Origin: Bacteroides helcogenes P 36-108
GTDB lineage: Bacteria; Bacteroidota; Bacteroidia; Bacteroidales; Bacteroidaceae
Assembly: GCF_000186225.1 (NCBI RefSeq)
Contig: NC_014933.1
Location: forward strand, 2,914,001 to 2,978,000
DNA: 64,000 nt
Direction of reading: 5' to 3'
The position numbers were made by a program, and so were the translations under genes. Shown piece by piece: positions 42,423 to 52,510 of this stretch. The notes under the pieces are model-generated. The model searched no databases. It was not told the origin of the DNA and worked only from the letters and a program-made list of their open reading frames with translations. Each line of letters opens with the position of its first letter. The stretch's first letter is position 1.

Positions 42423-43664
42423 CTATGCCATGCACTCTTTTATCTTTTCCACAATATAGTGTACGTCCTCATCCGTCACCCACGGACCGCTGGGCAGGCA
42501 CAAACCACGCTTAAACAAGGCTTCACTCACACCGTTCACATAGGCTGGACTATCGGCATAAACCGGCTGCAAGTGCATAGGCTTCCATAAAGGACGGCTC
42601 TCGATACCCGCCTTATCCAGCCATAGGCGCATGGCTTCCACATTACGGTTAGGTTCGCAAGAGGTATGCACACTTTGTGCCTCGTGGGTAACACCTGCAG
42701 CACCACCTACAGCACCCTGAACTGTCTCGCGGTAAGCATCCTCCTCACCTTTCACAGGCAGGTTCTCATCTAAAAGAACCGTATTCAGCCAGTAATTGCT
42801 GTCATAACGCTCCGAAGGATTCTCATGCAGGGTGATACCCTCTATATCCTGCAGTAAATCCCTGTACAAACCACAGACATGCCTGTGATGGGCAATGTGC
42901 TCATCAGCCACCGTCATCTGGCCACGACCGATACCCGCACAAATGTTACTCATCCGGTAGTTATAACCTATCTGTTCATGCTGATAATAGGGGTAAGCCT
43001 CACGCGCCTGGGTGGCATAGAACATGATCTCTTTCTTGGCATCCTCACCGGAACAAATCAGCGCACCGCCGCCGCTGGTGGTTATCATCTTATTACCGTT
43101 GAAGCTCAGGACACCATATGTACCGAACGTGCCGCACACTTGCCCGTCAAACCTACTGCCAAAGCCCTCGGCGGCATCCTCGATTACAGGAATGTCATAC
43201 CTGGCAGCTACAGCCAGGATCTCGTCAATCTTGCCGGGCATGCCATAAAGATAGACAGGGACAATCGCTTTTGGCTTCCGGCCCGTCTTCCCGATACGGT
43301 CTTGAATCGCTGTTTCCAGAAGCACAGGATCCATGTTCCAGGTATCCTCCTCGCTATCCACAAATACGGGGGTAGCACCGAGGTACGTTACCGGATGGCT
43401 TGAGGCACAAAACGTAAAACTCTGCACTATCACCTCATCGCCCTGACCCACTCCACAGGCCAACAAAGCCAGGTGCACCGCTGCCGTACCGGCACTCAAT
43501 GCGACCACTTTCTTGTTCCGGCCTACAAAATGTTCCAGATCCTGCTCGAAGGCATTCACGTTCGGACCGAGTGGAACCACCCAGTTCGTATCGAAGGCTT
43601 CCTGTATGAAGCCCATTTCCTTGCCGCTCATGTGAGCAAGGCAAAGATAAATTCTCTTATCCAT
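42423..43664 (-). CDS. DegT/DnrJ/EryC1-family PLP aminotransferase (PglE-like)
   Basis: A 413-residue sugar aminotransferase. Motifs: FVGRNKKVVALSAGTAAVHL, the aromatic PLP region VIVQSFTFCASSHPVTYLGA, DAAEGFGSRF and the catalytic Lys in SFNGNKMITTSGGGALI. With the acetyltransferase and sugar transferase beside it, it matches the PglE-PglD-PglC trio that makes and attaches bacillosamine-type 4-amino-4-deoxy sugars: transfer of an amino group to a UDP-4-keto sugar. No 4,6-dehydratase lies in the operon, so that substrate must come from elsewhere. Confidence 0.9.
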   Translation of the reverse strand: MDKRIYLCLAHMSGKEMGFIQEAFDTNWVVPLGPNVNAFEQDLEHFVGRNKKVVALSAGTAAVHLALLACGVGQGDEVIVQSFTFCASSHPVTYLGATPVFVDSEEDTWNMDPVLLETAIQDRIGKTGRKPKAIVPVYLYGMPGKIDEILAVAARYDIPVIEDAAEGFGSRFDGQVCGTFGTYGVLSFNGNKMITTSGGGALICSGEDAKKEIMFYATQAREAYPYYQHEQIGYNYRMSNICAGIGRGQMTVADEHIAHHRHVCGLYRDLLQDIEGITLHENPSERYDSNYWLNTVLLDENLPVKGEEDAYRETVQGAVGGAAGVTHEAQSVHTSCEPNRNVEAMRLWLDKAGIESRPLWKPMHLQPVYADSPAYVNGVSEALFKRGLCLPSGPWVTDEDVHYIVEKIKECMA

Positions 43665-43788
43665 AAAATATATGTGATTGTTCTAATGATGCGGTTTCCT
43701 CACGTAGTGGGGAATGAAAAGAAAGGAAAGAAGCTTATAAATCTTTGCCAAGTATGGTGTAAATGATGATTTTGATGTCATGCCTAAA

Positions 43789-44382
43789 TTATGGAAATTG
43801 GAGTTTCTTTATCTCCCTACATCTATTTCCCACAGCCAATACACCATTCGGTATATCTTTGGTGACAACTGAACCAGCACCAATTACACTCCATTTACCG
43901 ATTATCACACCTGGAATAATAGTAGTACCTGCTCCAATCCATGTACCCTCCCCTACCTGCACATTACCACAAAGAGTACAATGGGGAGAAATATGAACAT
44001 AATCACCGATCACACACTCATGATCTACGGAAGCACCGGTATTTATGATACAATGCCTGCCTATGTGAGTATCACTCTGTATTATTGCACCCTGCATCAC
44101 AACAGAACCACATTCTATCCTTACTGTCTCAGACACTATAGCCGAAGGGTGAATAGCTCTGCCAAATTCCACATCAAGAGATTCTGAAATTCTTTTTCTG
44201 ATGCTATTATTGCCGATACTGATAATCAATGGGCCTTTCACTTCCATTGAATGGAGTACGGGATAACCTAAAAGCGTATGCAGATTTTCATTATCATCAA
44301 ACAGCGCTTCAACACGCTCATGATTGGCATAAAGAATATCGATGATCACTTTTGCATGACCACTTGCACCATATAAATACAT
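43789..44382 (-). CDS. Sugar O/N-acetyltransferase of the PglD family
   Basis: A 197-residue left-handed beta-helix acetyltransferase. The N-terminal Rossmann-like part (MYLYGASGHAKVIIDILYAN) and the hexapeptide repeats (about 95-180, VVMQGAIIQSDTHIGRHCII; HISPHCTLCGNVQVGEGTWI) match PglD/NeuD-like enzymes that use acetyl-CoA to acetylate a UDP-4-amino sugar. It lies ten bases after the sugar transferase and before the aminotransferase, as in the bacillosamine set. Confidence 0.9.
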   Translation of the reverse strand: MYLYGASGHAKVIIDILYANHERVEALFDDNENLHTLLGYPVLHSMEVKGPLIISIGNNSIRKRISESLDVEFGRAIHPSAIVSETVRIECGSVVMQGAIIQSDTHIGRHCIINTGASVDHECVIGDYVHISPHCTLCGNVQVGEGTWIGAGTTIIPGVIIGKWSVIGAGSVVTKDIPNGVLAVGNRCREIKKLQFP

Positions 44383-44391
44383 TTTCTGATA

Positions 44392-45000
44392 TTAATTATT
44401 TCCTGTAAAGGCTTCCATGGTAGCCGAAGTTTCTGAACTGATGCCTTCACGAACAAAAACCTTTTTTATTGTCATTAAAACGATTTTCAAATCAAGCAGA
44501 AACGAGCAATGATCCACATACCATACATCCAACTCAAACTTTTTCGCCCAACTGATGGCGTTACGTCCGTTCACTTGTGCCCACCCTGTTATTCCCGGAC
44601 GTACTTCATGCCTCCTCGCCTGTTCTTTGCTATATAACGGCAAATACTGAGGCAATAAAGGTCGAGGGCCTATCAATGCCATATCACCCTTCAGCACGTT
44701 TATCAGTTGTGGAAGTTCATCAATCGAAGTAGAACGGACAAAGCTTCCCACTTTGGTCAGACGTTCAGCATCCGGCAACAACTTGCCGTCCGAATCCCGT
44801 TCGTCCGTCATTGTCTTGAACTTTATCACTCGGAATTTTTTCCCATTCCTCCCTGGTCGCTCTTGGGTAAAAAATGCTCCAGCACCTTTATTGGCAAATT
44901 GCAGCCATAAAGTAACAAAAAGCAGTATCGGCCAAATGATTGCCAACACACAAAACACAAAAACAATGTCTATTAATCTTTTAAAACAACGTGCATACAT
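44392..45000 (-). CDS. Initiating sugar-phosphate transferase (PglC-like)
   Basis: A 202-residue membrane-associated enzyme. N-terminal re-entrant membrane helix (RLIDIVFVFCVLAIIWPILL), then the bacterial sugar-transferase core: FKTMTDERDSDGKLLPDAER, STSIDELPQLINVLKGDMAL, IGPRPLLPQYLPLYS and the C-terminal PGITGWAQVNGRN. It moves a sugar phosphate from UDP-sugar to undecaprenyl phosphate at the inner membrane and starts the repeat unit. Probable substrate: the 4-acetamido sugar made by its two neighbours. Confidence 0.92.
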   Translation of the reverse strand: MYARCFKRLIDIVFVFCVLAIIWPILLFVTLWLQFANKGAGAFFTQERPGRNGKKFRVIKFKTMTDERDSDGKLLPDAERLTKVGSFVRSTSIDELPQLINVLKGDMALIGPRPLLPQYLPLYSKEQARRHEVRPGITGWAQVNGRNAISWAKKFELDVWYVDHCSFLLDLKIVLMTIKKVFVREGISSETSATMEAFTGNN

Positions 45001-45089
45001 GGCTATTCAAGTTAAGGTTCAATTCTGTCGTGTCACTTAGGGAAAGCCACCTCAAGTTCGGTTTTCCTATAAATTCACACACAGCTAAC

Positions 45090-46307
45090 CTACTTCAAAG
45101 AATTTATCTCCTCCAAGAATGAGACAAACTTATCTGCTAATGATTTTCTTGAGAAATTAGCTTCTGCAAATGCCCTTGCTCTTTGCCCGCACTCTGCTCT
45201 GTATGTATCATCGTCCAATAAAGAAATCAAACCTTCAGCAAAAGCGTTTGCATCTTTAGGAGGAACAACAATCCCCAGCTTATTTTCTTGAATCATATCG
45301 GCAAGCCAGCCCGGATAATTATTCAGTACAGCCAGTCCTGAGGATATATAATCAAAAAATTTATTAGGTGAAGTTCCATAGTAAAATGCCGGCACATCAG
45401 ATAATACCATCAGGCCCAAGTCGGCAGAAGCCACAATTTTGTTTAGCTCTTTCTTAGGAACCGGATTGTAAAAACGACAATTATCCAATTGCTCTTTTCG
45501 AGCTCGTTCCATCAAATGCGGTTTCATTTTACCGTCTCCTATAAACGCCAATACAATATCTGTCCGTTGCTTTGCTTTCAACACCGCAGCAGCATCCAAC
45601 ACCGTATCCAAGCCATTAGCAATGCCATGCGCACCTGTAAATACAGCCACCTTATCTGTTGCAGAGACTCCATCCAACGAAAGATTATCACGTGAAGATG
45701 GCTTGAATATCTCCAAATCACATCCGTTCGGAATCATTGCAATCCGTTTACCTGATTGGCTTCTTCTTTCAATTCCTTTACAAATTCCGGGAGAGAGGCC
45801 AACACATGCATCCGCACAATGATAACTCAGCCACTCCAAAATACTCATTCCCCATAGCAAGAAAGGGTTCTTCATACCTAAAGCCTTAGGTAATTCAGGC
45901 CATAAATCACGAACTTCAAATACAAATTTCTTTTTCCTGAAAAGCTTCATTATTATACCGGGAATGCCTGCGGTCAAAGGAGTAGAAGTTGCAAACAGCA
46001 AATCATAATCTTCTTTTAATGCGATTTGGATTCCTTTCCATCCAAATTTCACGAAAGTCCATGCCCTTTTTGCAATGCTATCTTTATTAGAATACGGCAG
46101 GGCTATTTGAATCACATCTATACCATCTACCATTCCTCTATGAACATTTTTCATCTTAGTTTGCGGCAAATCCAGTTTTGCCGTTTCACCACAAACCATA
46201 CAAACAGAATGGCCTTTAGCAATCAAGTGCTTTGCCAATTCATAAGAGCGCGTCCCTCCCGCTTGGGTAGGAATAGTAAAATGTTGATGAAAATAAAGCA
46301 CTTTCAT
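45090..46307 (-). CDS. Glycosyltransferase, GT4-type (WbuB-like)
   Basis: A 405-residue cytoplasmic glycosyltransferase. The N-terminal HQHFTIPTQAGGTRSYELAK resembles WbuB-type transferases, and the C-terminal domain has FTGAHGIANGLDTVLDAAAV and the nucleotide-binding DYISSGLAVLNNYPGW region. It adds one sugar to the growing lipid-linked repeat unit; the donor cannot be told. Neighbours: heparinase-like gene upstream (one base apart) and the initiating transferase downstream. Confidence 0.9.
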   Translation of the reverse strand: MKVLYFHQHFTIPTQAGGTRSYELAKHLIAKGHSVCMVCGETAKLDLPQTKMKNVHRGMVDGIDVIQIALPYSNKDSIAKRAWTFVKFGWKGIQIALKEDYDLLFATSTPLTAGIPGIIMKLFRKKKFVFEVRDLWPELPKALGMKNPFLLWGMSILEWLSYHCADACVGLSPGICKGIERRSQSGKRIAMIPNGCDLEIFKPSSRDNLSLDGVSATDKVAVFTGAHGIANGLDTVLDAAAVLKAKQRTDIVLAFIGDGKMKPHLMERARKEQLDNCRFYNPVPKKELNKIVASADLGLMVLSDVPAFYYGTSPNKFFDYISSGLAVLNNYPGWLADMIQENKLGIVVPPKDANAFAEGLISLLDDDTYRAECGQRARAFAEANFSRKSLADKFVSFLEEINSLK

Positions 46308-46308
46308 T

Positions 46309-48180
46309 TTATATAACTTGAAGGATTGTTTTTATTGAATTATTTTTAGTCTGAAATTCGACTTGTCTGCACTCAGTCGTTTGTCCATAATAATTAGAGC
46401 ATAATTGTTTCGTATCAACAGCTTTACCATTTGAATCCAAACTAAGATTATCCTTATTGGTATGCCATAGTTGACGCATATTCATATTTTTAGGTTTACC
46501 ATTTATACAATCTTCTATCTCCCATTTACATATATTTTTCCATTTCACAATCCTTCTACAATGTTTCATAGTCTTATTCAGATAAGTAAAGCAGGACACC
46601 TTTCCTTCAAATATATAAGCGTCCTCTGTTTCTTTCAATGAACTCCATTCGGCTTGCGACCAATTATACCAAATAAATCGAGCTCCTTTCAACATCTGGT
46701 CATATCCTTCAAGCATTATTGTATTATGAGATTCCGTACCCATAAAATAACGGAGCAACTTCTCCGTTGTATTGTATTTATAACTGCCTCCATCAAACAG
46801 CAAATTCGCTCCCCGATGCCAAATATCCAAATGCAAGTTATCCGCATGTGCAGGTCGGTTCTTATATCTTCCACATCTGATAAAAGAAAAAGTATCTTTT
46901 TCACGAATGCAATAATACCCTCCCTTGTCAAAAGAGATGCAACCAAACTGTTTTTTTATTGGTGGATACATCTGTCGATTTACTTTCCACCCGCACAGGA
47001 GCCATTCCCTATCCTCATATTTTCGACCATACAGATGTTCGGAAGTAAGCAAATAGTGCAACACATCAAGTTGAGGACGATAATCACGATAATCGCAATC
47101 ATTAAGTTTAAAAAACAAAGCTCCATCATTTGAACCATAATTGGGCAACCAACCAGTCGAATCATCCTGACATTGATACAAGAAATTCACAGACTGATAA
47201 GCACGTTCATATACTTCCTTACAAAACAGCTCTTCATTTCTGTCAGCAAGAGTAATGGCCCATGTCAAAAGCTGAACCACTACCCGATGATAATTCATAC
47301 TGAATTGCAAATAAGTACCATCTTCTGCCACCTGGTATTTTATCTCTTCCTCAAACCATTTCTTCCCCTTTTTCTTCCATTCTACAGCTTCTTGAAATTG
47401 AGGGAACAACATACCGACTATATATAATGCCAATGTTTCCGTTATTGCATGATTATTGCGTACAGCAATCCGAGAAAAGTTTATGTTTGCACGTACATGC
47501 TTCATCTGCCCATAAACAGACTGAATGATTAACTTGAAAACATCCTCCGTCAATTCAACCGAGTCTTTATAATAATAAAGGGCGAATATCCAATTCAACA
47601 CACGCAAAGATATTTCCTGACTGCACTTATAGTTAGGTCCACAATTAAGAGGATTTTTCAGAATCCAGTCCTCTATTTGAGAAAACACGAAAGAAGCATG
47701 ATTTTCACCGGACTTCTGGTCATAGCGGATAATATCGTAGAGAAAAGAAAAGCGGGACTTCTCCCATACATATTTTATATCTCCCGCTTCAGGCACAATA
47801 TCCTCTACTTCCGTCCAATGTACGTTAGCATTATATTTATAATTCGTATCAGGATTTGTCATCCAGTCATAATCCGTCCCAAGATTATACCAAGTGGCTG
47901 AAAAGAAACAATACTCACCGCGCTTCATGCGATTAACTCTCTCTGAAAGAACTGTACTATCGGTATCTGTCAATTCTATATTTTTTCTATTCGAGAAGAA
48001 AAAGGGCATTGCATGCTTTCTCCAATCCGCCAATGACAAATATTCTTTATTCTCCCAAGAAACCGGATATGATTTTTTCAATATTCCCCCTTTACGGCAT
48101 ATCTCATACTGAATACGAAACAAGAAGTACTTCATTCCCATGTTACGAAATAGCTGAGAATAAAGAAGAAGTTTATTCAT
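46309..48180 (-). CDS. Heparinase II/III-family protein of the capsule operon
   Basis: A 623-residue protein with no signal peptide. The N-terminal alpha-toroid region (about 100-330, SLRVLNWIFALYYYKDSVEL; IAVRNNHAITETLALYIVGM) and the C-terminal beta-sandwich (about 370-600, CISFDKGGYYCIREKDTFSF; RPAHADNLHLDIWHRGANLL) match the heparinase II/III family, including NNHAITE and HADNLHLDIW, which carry the usual catalytic-type His residues. Such cytoplasmic-looking members beside bidomain oxidoreductases are common in polysaccharide loci; their reaction is not settled. Confidence 0.85.
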   Translation of the reverse strand: MNKLLLYSQLFRNMGMKYFLFRIQYEICRKGGILKKSYPVSWENKEYLSLADWRKHAMPFFFSNRKNIELTDTDSTVLSERVNRMKRGEYCFFSATWYNLGTDYDWMTNPDTNYKYNANVHWTEVEDIVPEAGDIKYVWEKSRFSFLYDIIRYDQKSGENHASFVFSQIEDWILKNPLNCGPNYKCSQEISLRVLNWIFALYYYKDSVELTEDVFKLIIQSVYGQMKHVRANINFSRIAVRNNHAITETLALYIVGMLFPQFQEAVEWKKKGKKWFEEEIKYQVAEDGTYLQFSMNYHRVVVQLLTWAITLADRNEELFCKEVYERAYQSVNFLYQCQDDSTGWLPNYGSNDGALFFKLNDCDYRDYRPQLDVLHYLLTSEHLYGRKYEDREWLLCGWKVNRQMYPPIKKQFGCISFDKGGYYCIREKDTFSFIRCGRYKNRPAHADNLHLDIWHRGANLLFDGGSYKYNTTEKLLRYFMGTESHNTIMLEGYDQMLKGARFIWYNWSQAEWSSLKETEDAYIFEGKVSCFTYLNKTMKHCRRIVKWKNICKWEIEDCINGKPKNMNMRQLWHTNKDNLSLDSNGKAVDTKQLCSNYYGQTTECRQVEFQTKNNSIKTILQVI

Positions 48181-48193
48181 AAGGAACGCTGAA

Positions 48194-50317
48194 TTATTCT
48201 ACCTCAATCCACTTGTTCTGCTTCAAGCTATCAATGCAAGCAAATGACGCTTTAGTCGTATTTACAATGGAGTCAAATGGGATTAAAGCCTCTCCCCCTT
48301 TCCGTATTCTATCATTCAATAACGCAAATTGAGCAGTATGCCCTTTATCCATGCCTTTTTTCATTTTAGAGAACCCTTTGCAACCATATCCCTTCAATTC
48401 TCTCCAATTATCAAGAACCAGTATCTTTTCTTGTGTATAGATTTCTACTCTTTCTTTCGAATAAGACTTACTACCATTAGCAAAATAATTTATCACAGCA
48501 TTCGTTCCATTCTCATATCTTAACAAAATGCTTGCATTATCCGTATTCTCTTCCGGATTTTCACCCATTGCATTCATACATACGGCAATAACTTTGCTAT
48601 CTGCAAAGAACGAACACAAATCAATAAAGTGGCAAGCCTCGCCAATGATACGTCCTCCTCCCACTTTCAAATCATGCACCCATACTTCAGGCGGTATAAA
48701 TCCGGCATTCATGGTTGCTACAATATTCTTTACTCCGTTTCCGGCAAGTTGTTTCATTTTTACCGCAAAAGGAGAAAAACGTCGGTTATACCCCACAGTC
48801 AATGTTACTCCTTTCTTTTGTGCCTCCCGATAAGTTTCAGTTATCTCATTCAATTCTGCTTGGTTCAAGCACAATGGCTTCTCCACAAACACATGTTTCT
48901 CCGCTCGTAATGCATCCAGCACCATTGAAGCATGAAGATTATGACGGGTGGTAATCATTACTAAATCAACGGCTTCATCTTTTAAAATCTCCTTGTAGTC
49001 AGAAGTTGCTTTCATGGCTCCGGCCTTTTGAGCCAAAACTTTTGCGGATAGTCCTTGCGCACTCGCAATGTACCGAATATGTGCCCCCGCTTTCATCAAG
49101 GCAGGCAGCATCGTTGCCGATGTAAAATTTCCGGCGCCAATAATCCCTATTTGACCTTTTGTTGCTGAAAAGTTAGCAGATGCAACCTCAACTATTGTAT
49201 TCCGCTTTGCATCAACAGGATATTTCAAGATAGAAGCGATAGAGCCATGCTTGCGCATATCCCCATATATCTTTTCATAATCATCCAAATCCACTTCTTC
49301 AGTAATCAATGATTTCACATCAATATTCTCCATAGATATTGCTTGCAAAATAGTGTCAAAGTTTCTTTTTTCTGTCCAGCGTACAAAAGGCAACGGATAA
49401 TCTATCCCCTTGTTTTCATAATCTTCATCATAACGTCCCGGTCCATAAGAACAAGAAACTTGGAACGACAGTTCCTTTTTATAAAAATCATCTCTGCGAA
49501 TATCCAATCCTATCACACCAACCAGCACGATACGCCCCCTTTTTCTTGACATCTCAGCAGCTTGATGAATCACTTCATCTGTTTTGGCAGAAGCTGTAAT
49601 CAATACTGCATCAGCTCCGTAGGAGGAAGTTTCTTCAAGGACATATTTTACAGAATCTGTTCCTTTTGCCGGATTTATACCTATTATTCCCTTAGTACGT
49701 GCCAATGCTACCTTCTCTTCATCAAAATCAACGCCTATAACTTTACAACCATTTGCCTTCAACAACTGTGCTGCTATCAATCCTATCAAACCTAATCCAA
49801 TCACCACCACAGTTTCTCCCAACTGTGGTTTCAACAAACGAATACCTTGTAAACCTATAGAACCAATTACTGTAAAAGCAGCTTCTTCATCCGATACATT
49901 TTCAGGTATCTTAGCTACCAAATTCTTTGGAACACATACATATTCAGCATGTTGACCGTTAGAAGCAACTCTGTCACCCACCTTAAATTCTGTCACTCCG
50001 TTTCCCACAGCAACCACTACCCCAGAATTACAATATCCTAAAGGTAATGGCTGTCCCAACTTATTAAAGACAGCTTCCAACGTAGGCTGCAACCCGTCTG
50101 TTTTTATCTTGTCAAGTACCTGCTTCACTTTATCCGGCTGCTGGCGAGCTTTTTCTATCAGATTTGCTTTTCCAAACTCAACAAGCATACGTTCTGTTCC
50201 TAAAGATACTAAAGAACAGGATGTTTTAACCAAAACATAGCCTGATTTTACTTGGGGAACCGGAACTTCTTCAAGTACCGTCTTGCCCGATTTCATATCT
50301 TGAATGATTTGTTTCAT
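48194..50317 (-). CDS. Bidomain oxidoreductase (MDR dehydrogenase + Gfo/Idh/MocA)
   Basis: A 707-residue fusion from the ATG at 50,317. Residues 1-370 form a medium-chain alcohol-dehydrogenase-like domain with the Rossmann motif ETVVVIGLGLIGLIAAQLLK. Residues about 385-707 form a Gfo/Idh/MocA dehydrogenase (GQIGIIGAGNFTSATMLPAL; HVFVEKPLCLNQAELNEITE). In many O-antigen and capsule loci this fusion lies next to a heparinase-like gene, as here. It probably modifies a sugar intermediate by NAD-linked oxidation and reduction; the substrate is unknown. Confidence 0.9.
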   Translation of the reverse strand: MKQIIQDMKSGKTVLEEVPVPQVKSGYVLVKTSCSLVSLGTERMLVEFGKANLIEKARQQPDKVKQVLDKIKTDGLQPTLEAVFNKLGQPLPLGYCNSGVVVAVGNGVTEFKVGDRVASNGQHAEYVCVPKNLVAKIPENVSDEEAAFTVIGSIGLQGIRLLKPQLGETVVVIGLGLIGLIAAQLLKANGCKVIGVDFDEEKVALARTKGIIGINPAKGTDSVKYVLEETSSYGADAVLITASAKTDEVIHQAAEMSRKRGRIVLVGVIGLDIRRDDFYKKELSFQVSCSYGPGRYDEDYENKGIDYPLPFVRWTEKRNFDTILQAISMENIDVKSLITEEVDLDDYEKIYGDMRKHGSIASILKYPVDAKRNTIVEVASANFSATKGQIGIIGAGNFTSATMLPALMKAGAHIRYIASAQGLSAKVLAQKAGAMKATSDYKEILKDEAVDLVMITTRHNLHASMVLDALRAEKHVFVEKPLCLNQAELNEITETYREAQKKGVTLTVGYNRRFSPFAVKMKQLAGNGVKNIVATMNAGFIPPEVWVHDLKVGGGRIIGEACHFIDLCSFFADSKVIAVCMNAMGENPEENTDNASILLRYENGTNAVINYFANGSKSYSKERVEIYTQEKILVLDNWRELKGYGCKGFSKMKKGMDKGHTAQFALLNDRIRKGGEALIPFDSIVNTTKASFACIDSLKQNKWIEVE

Positions 50318-50348
50318 AATCAATTGTACACCAATAATGTTTTTATCT

Positions 50349-51341
50349 CTATTTTAATTCTGCTATAATTTTATCATAAAATCGAATTAATGCCAAATCT
50401 GAAATATTATGTTTTACAAATTTCCTTTTATTCTTCAAATTTGAAATATTATCCAGCACAACGAACAGTCCTTCCATGTCACTTCGCTTTACTGCACACA
50501 CTCCACGTGGTCTATCCACTACATCAGTAGCTACTACGCTTAATCCAAAATCTAAAGCTTCATGTATAGATAAACTGTCTCCATCTGTTGAAGTATAGCG
50601 AATGAAACAGTCTGCATAATCAAATACTTTTTGAAACGAATGAGGTCTATTTAATATTATAATATTTCTCGGCAATGAATGATTTTTCTTTTTATACATG
50701 CCTGAAGGGTCTGAGATTACTAATCCCCAGTTTAATCTTTTAGCAAAAAATGCTATTAAATCGGATATTCCATAAATCTCCTGCCCATACTTATCTAAAG
50801 AATAATTATAAGCATTTGTTATACAAACGAAAGAGAACTTCGTTCGCAATTTTATTAGTTCAGACTTTATCCTATCTTCTAAATCAGGTTCCTCAATAGA
50901 TGGTATATAAGCTGATAACAATGTGGACCTAAAATTATATTTGATTGCCATATTAAGACTATGATTATTTATCACAATAGGATAAGTACATAGCCTTACA
51001 GAACAAAAATCAAAAAAATTCATTACAAAGCCAAAGCGTCCCAAATCCCCATGATACGTTATCAAGGAAGTCTTTCGTTGTGCTAAACAACATATAGCAA
51101 AAAAAACTCTCAATATTGGTGAAGAAGTATGTAAATGAACAATATTACTTGCACTAATTGCCTTAATAAAAGAATATATAGTAAATTTATTCAAATCATA
51201 AAAAGTATAGTCATATTGCAATTTATCAAGCAATTTAACTAATCTATCTACATGTATTGTTACCCCACCAATAGGAAGAGGTCGTTTACCTATTATTAGT
51301 ATTTGGCTTTTTATTTTTTTCTTACAAAACATAAATTGCAT
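50349..51341 (-). CDS. Glycosyltransferase (GT4-like)
   Basis: A 330-residue cytoplasmic protein. N-terminal GT-B Rossmann part (QILIIGKRPLPIGGVTIHVD) and C-terminal FDYADCFIRYTSTDGDSLSI followed by HEALDFGLSVVATDVVDRPR, a typical GT4 nucleotide-binding region with E-x7-E-like spacing. It overlaps the polymerase gene by 31 bases. The sugar added is unknown. AT-rich compared with the genes at the operon ends. Confidence 0.82.
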   Translation of the reverse strand: MQFMFCKKKIKSQILIIGKRPLPIGGVTIHVDRLVKLLDKLQYDYTFYDLNKFTIYSFIKAISASNIVHLHTSSPILRVFFAICCLAQRKTSLITYHGDLGRFGFVMNFFDFCSVRLCTYPIVINNHSLNMAIKYNFRSTLLSAYIPSIEEPDLEDRIKSELIKLRTKFSFVCITNAYNYSLDKYGQEIYGISDLIAFFAKRLNWGLVISDPSGMYKKKNHSLPRNIIILNRPHSFQKVFDYADCFIRYTSTDGDSLSIHEALDFGLSVVATDVVDRPRGVCAVKRSDMEGLFVVLDNISNLKNKRKFVKHNISDLALIRFYDKIIAELK

Positions 51342-52510
51342 AAAAATAACATTACTGTATAAAAGAAGTACTCATAGTAAGCAAATGTATTAAAATATAA
51401 ATCAAACCAACCAAAAAATAAAGCAGTTATAATCAAACATGTATTAGCTGAAAAGATCCAATATCCTTTAACAGACATAATGAATGAAAAATAGGCAACA
51501 ATTCCCCAAATAAATGAAGTAAAAATACCTCCAAGATATCCACCATAGATAAAAACTGTTCCAAAAAATGTTTTAACATTGGAGGAAGCATCAGCTCCTA
51601 TTTGAGTCCACAAATCACTAATAACTTCCTGCATTGGTAACCCCATAATTTTATTATATAAATTAAAAAATGGCATAAATAAAAACTGAAAACTAACTCC
51701 CATCGGATTTTCGTGGTACAAATATTGAGAAAAGCTAGCTATGCTAGAAGTAAAATAGAAAATTGTATGATTAATAATAAAATCAAAAGGTGCCCAATAG
51801 CCAAAAACGAGACTATATGATAAAAAGAAGATAATAAATGCCAGCAACAATAAATAAGCAAAATATTTTATCTTAAATTTCACGTTATATATATATATTC
51901 GTAGCAAAATCGCACTTAACAATAATATTAGTATACCGCTTTTTACAGTATACAACGTTGCTAGAAGAAGAGCTGATAAGAAAATATATACATAACCAAT
52001 ATTAAATATTTTTTTATTTCTAGAAGATATGCAACTAAAAGCAAAGATACTAATCAATTTAAAAAACAGACTTATATGAGCAAACATTCCTGTAGAAATT
52101 ACATTTTCCCAATCATCATCAAACACGAAGTTAAACCTCAATAAATTAATATATATATAAATATCTATGTATATTGCCATAGCAATTCCAACGTACAGTA
52201 TCTTCTTTCTGCTCCTTAGCAATAATTTTAAATAGTGCTCCGCTGGAAATCGTTTATTCCCTCTACGACATATAATCATGGATAACATTATACCACCTAA
52301 CCAAAAGAATAAAAGTCCAATACTCCATAGATAAAAGATAGGCAAATATATAGAGTAGAATCCTATCTGTTGTGCAAAAGCAACAGCCAATATTGAAATC
52401 AATATCATTGGTAAGCTTAATGCTATTGCAGGCGTATAATATGTACCGTAAAATTTTCTATCAAAATAAATAATACTACAGGATTCAATAATAAATAAGA
52501 TTAAAGCCAT
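51311..52510 (-). CDS. Capsule repeat-unit polymerase (Wzy-like)
   Basis: A 399-residue membrane protein with about ten hydrophobic segments (for example ALSLPMILISILAVAFAQQI; VYIFLSALLLATLYTVKSGI; YFAYLLLLAFIIFFLSYSLV) and a large loop in the second half (about 250-300, ASIASFSQYLYHENPMGVSF-like). That topology and the position between flippase and glycosyltransferases fit Wzy, which joins repeat units in the periplasm. No sequence signature is diagnostic. Very AT-rich, as usual for variable capsule genes. Confidence 0.78.
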   Translation of the reverse strand: MALILFIIESCSIIYFDRKFYGTYYTPAIALSLPMILISILAVAFAQQIGFYSIYLPIFYLWSIGLLFFWLGGIMLSMIICRRGNKRFPAEHYLKLLLRSRKKILYVGIAMAIYIDIYIYINLLRFNFVFDDDWENVISTGMFAHISLFFKLISIFAFSCISSRNKKIFNIGYVYIFLSALLLATLYTVKSGILILLLSAILLRIYIYNVKFKIKYFAYLLLLAFIIFFLSYSLVFGYWAPFDFIINHTIFYFTSSIASFSQYLYHENPMGVSFQFLFMPFFNLYNKIMGLPMQEVISDLWTQIGADASSNVKTFFGTVFIYGGYLGGIFTSFIWGIVAYFSFIMSVKGYWIFSANTCLIITALFFGWFDLYFNTFAYYEYFFYTVMLFLCNLCFVRKK

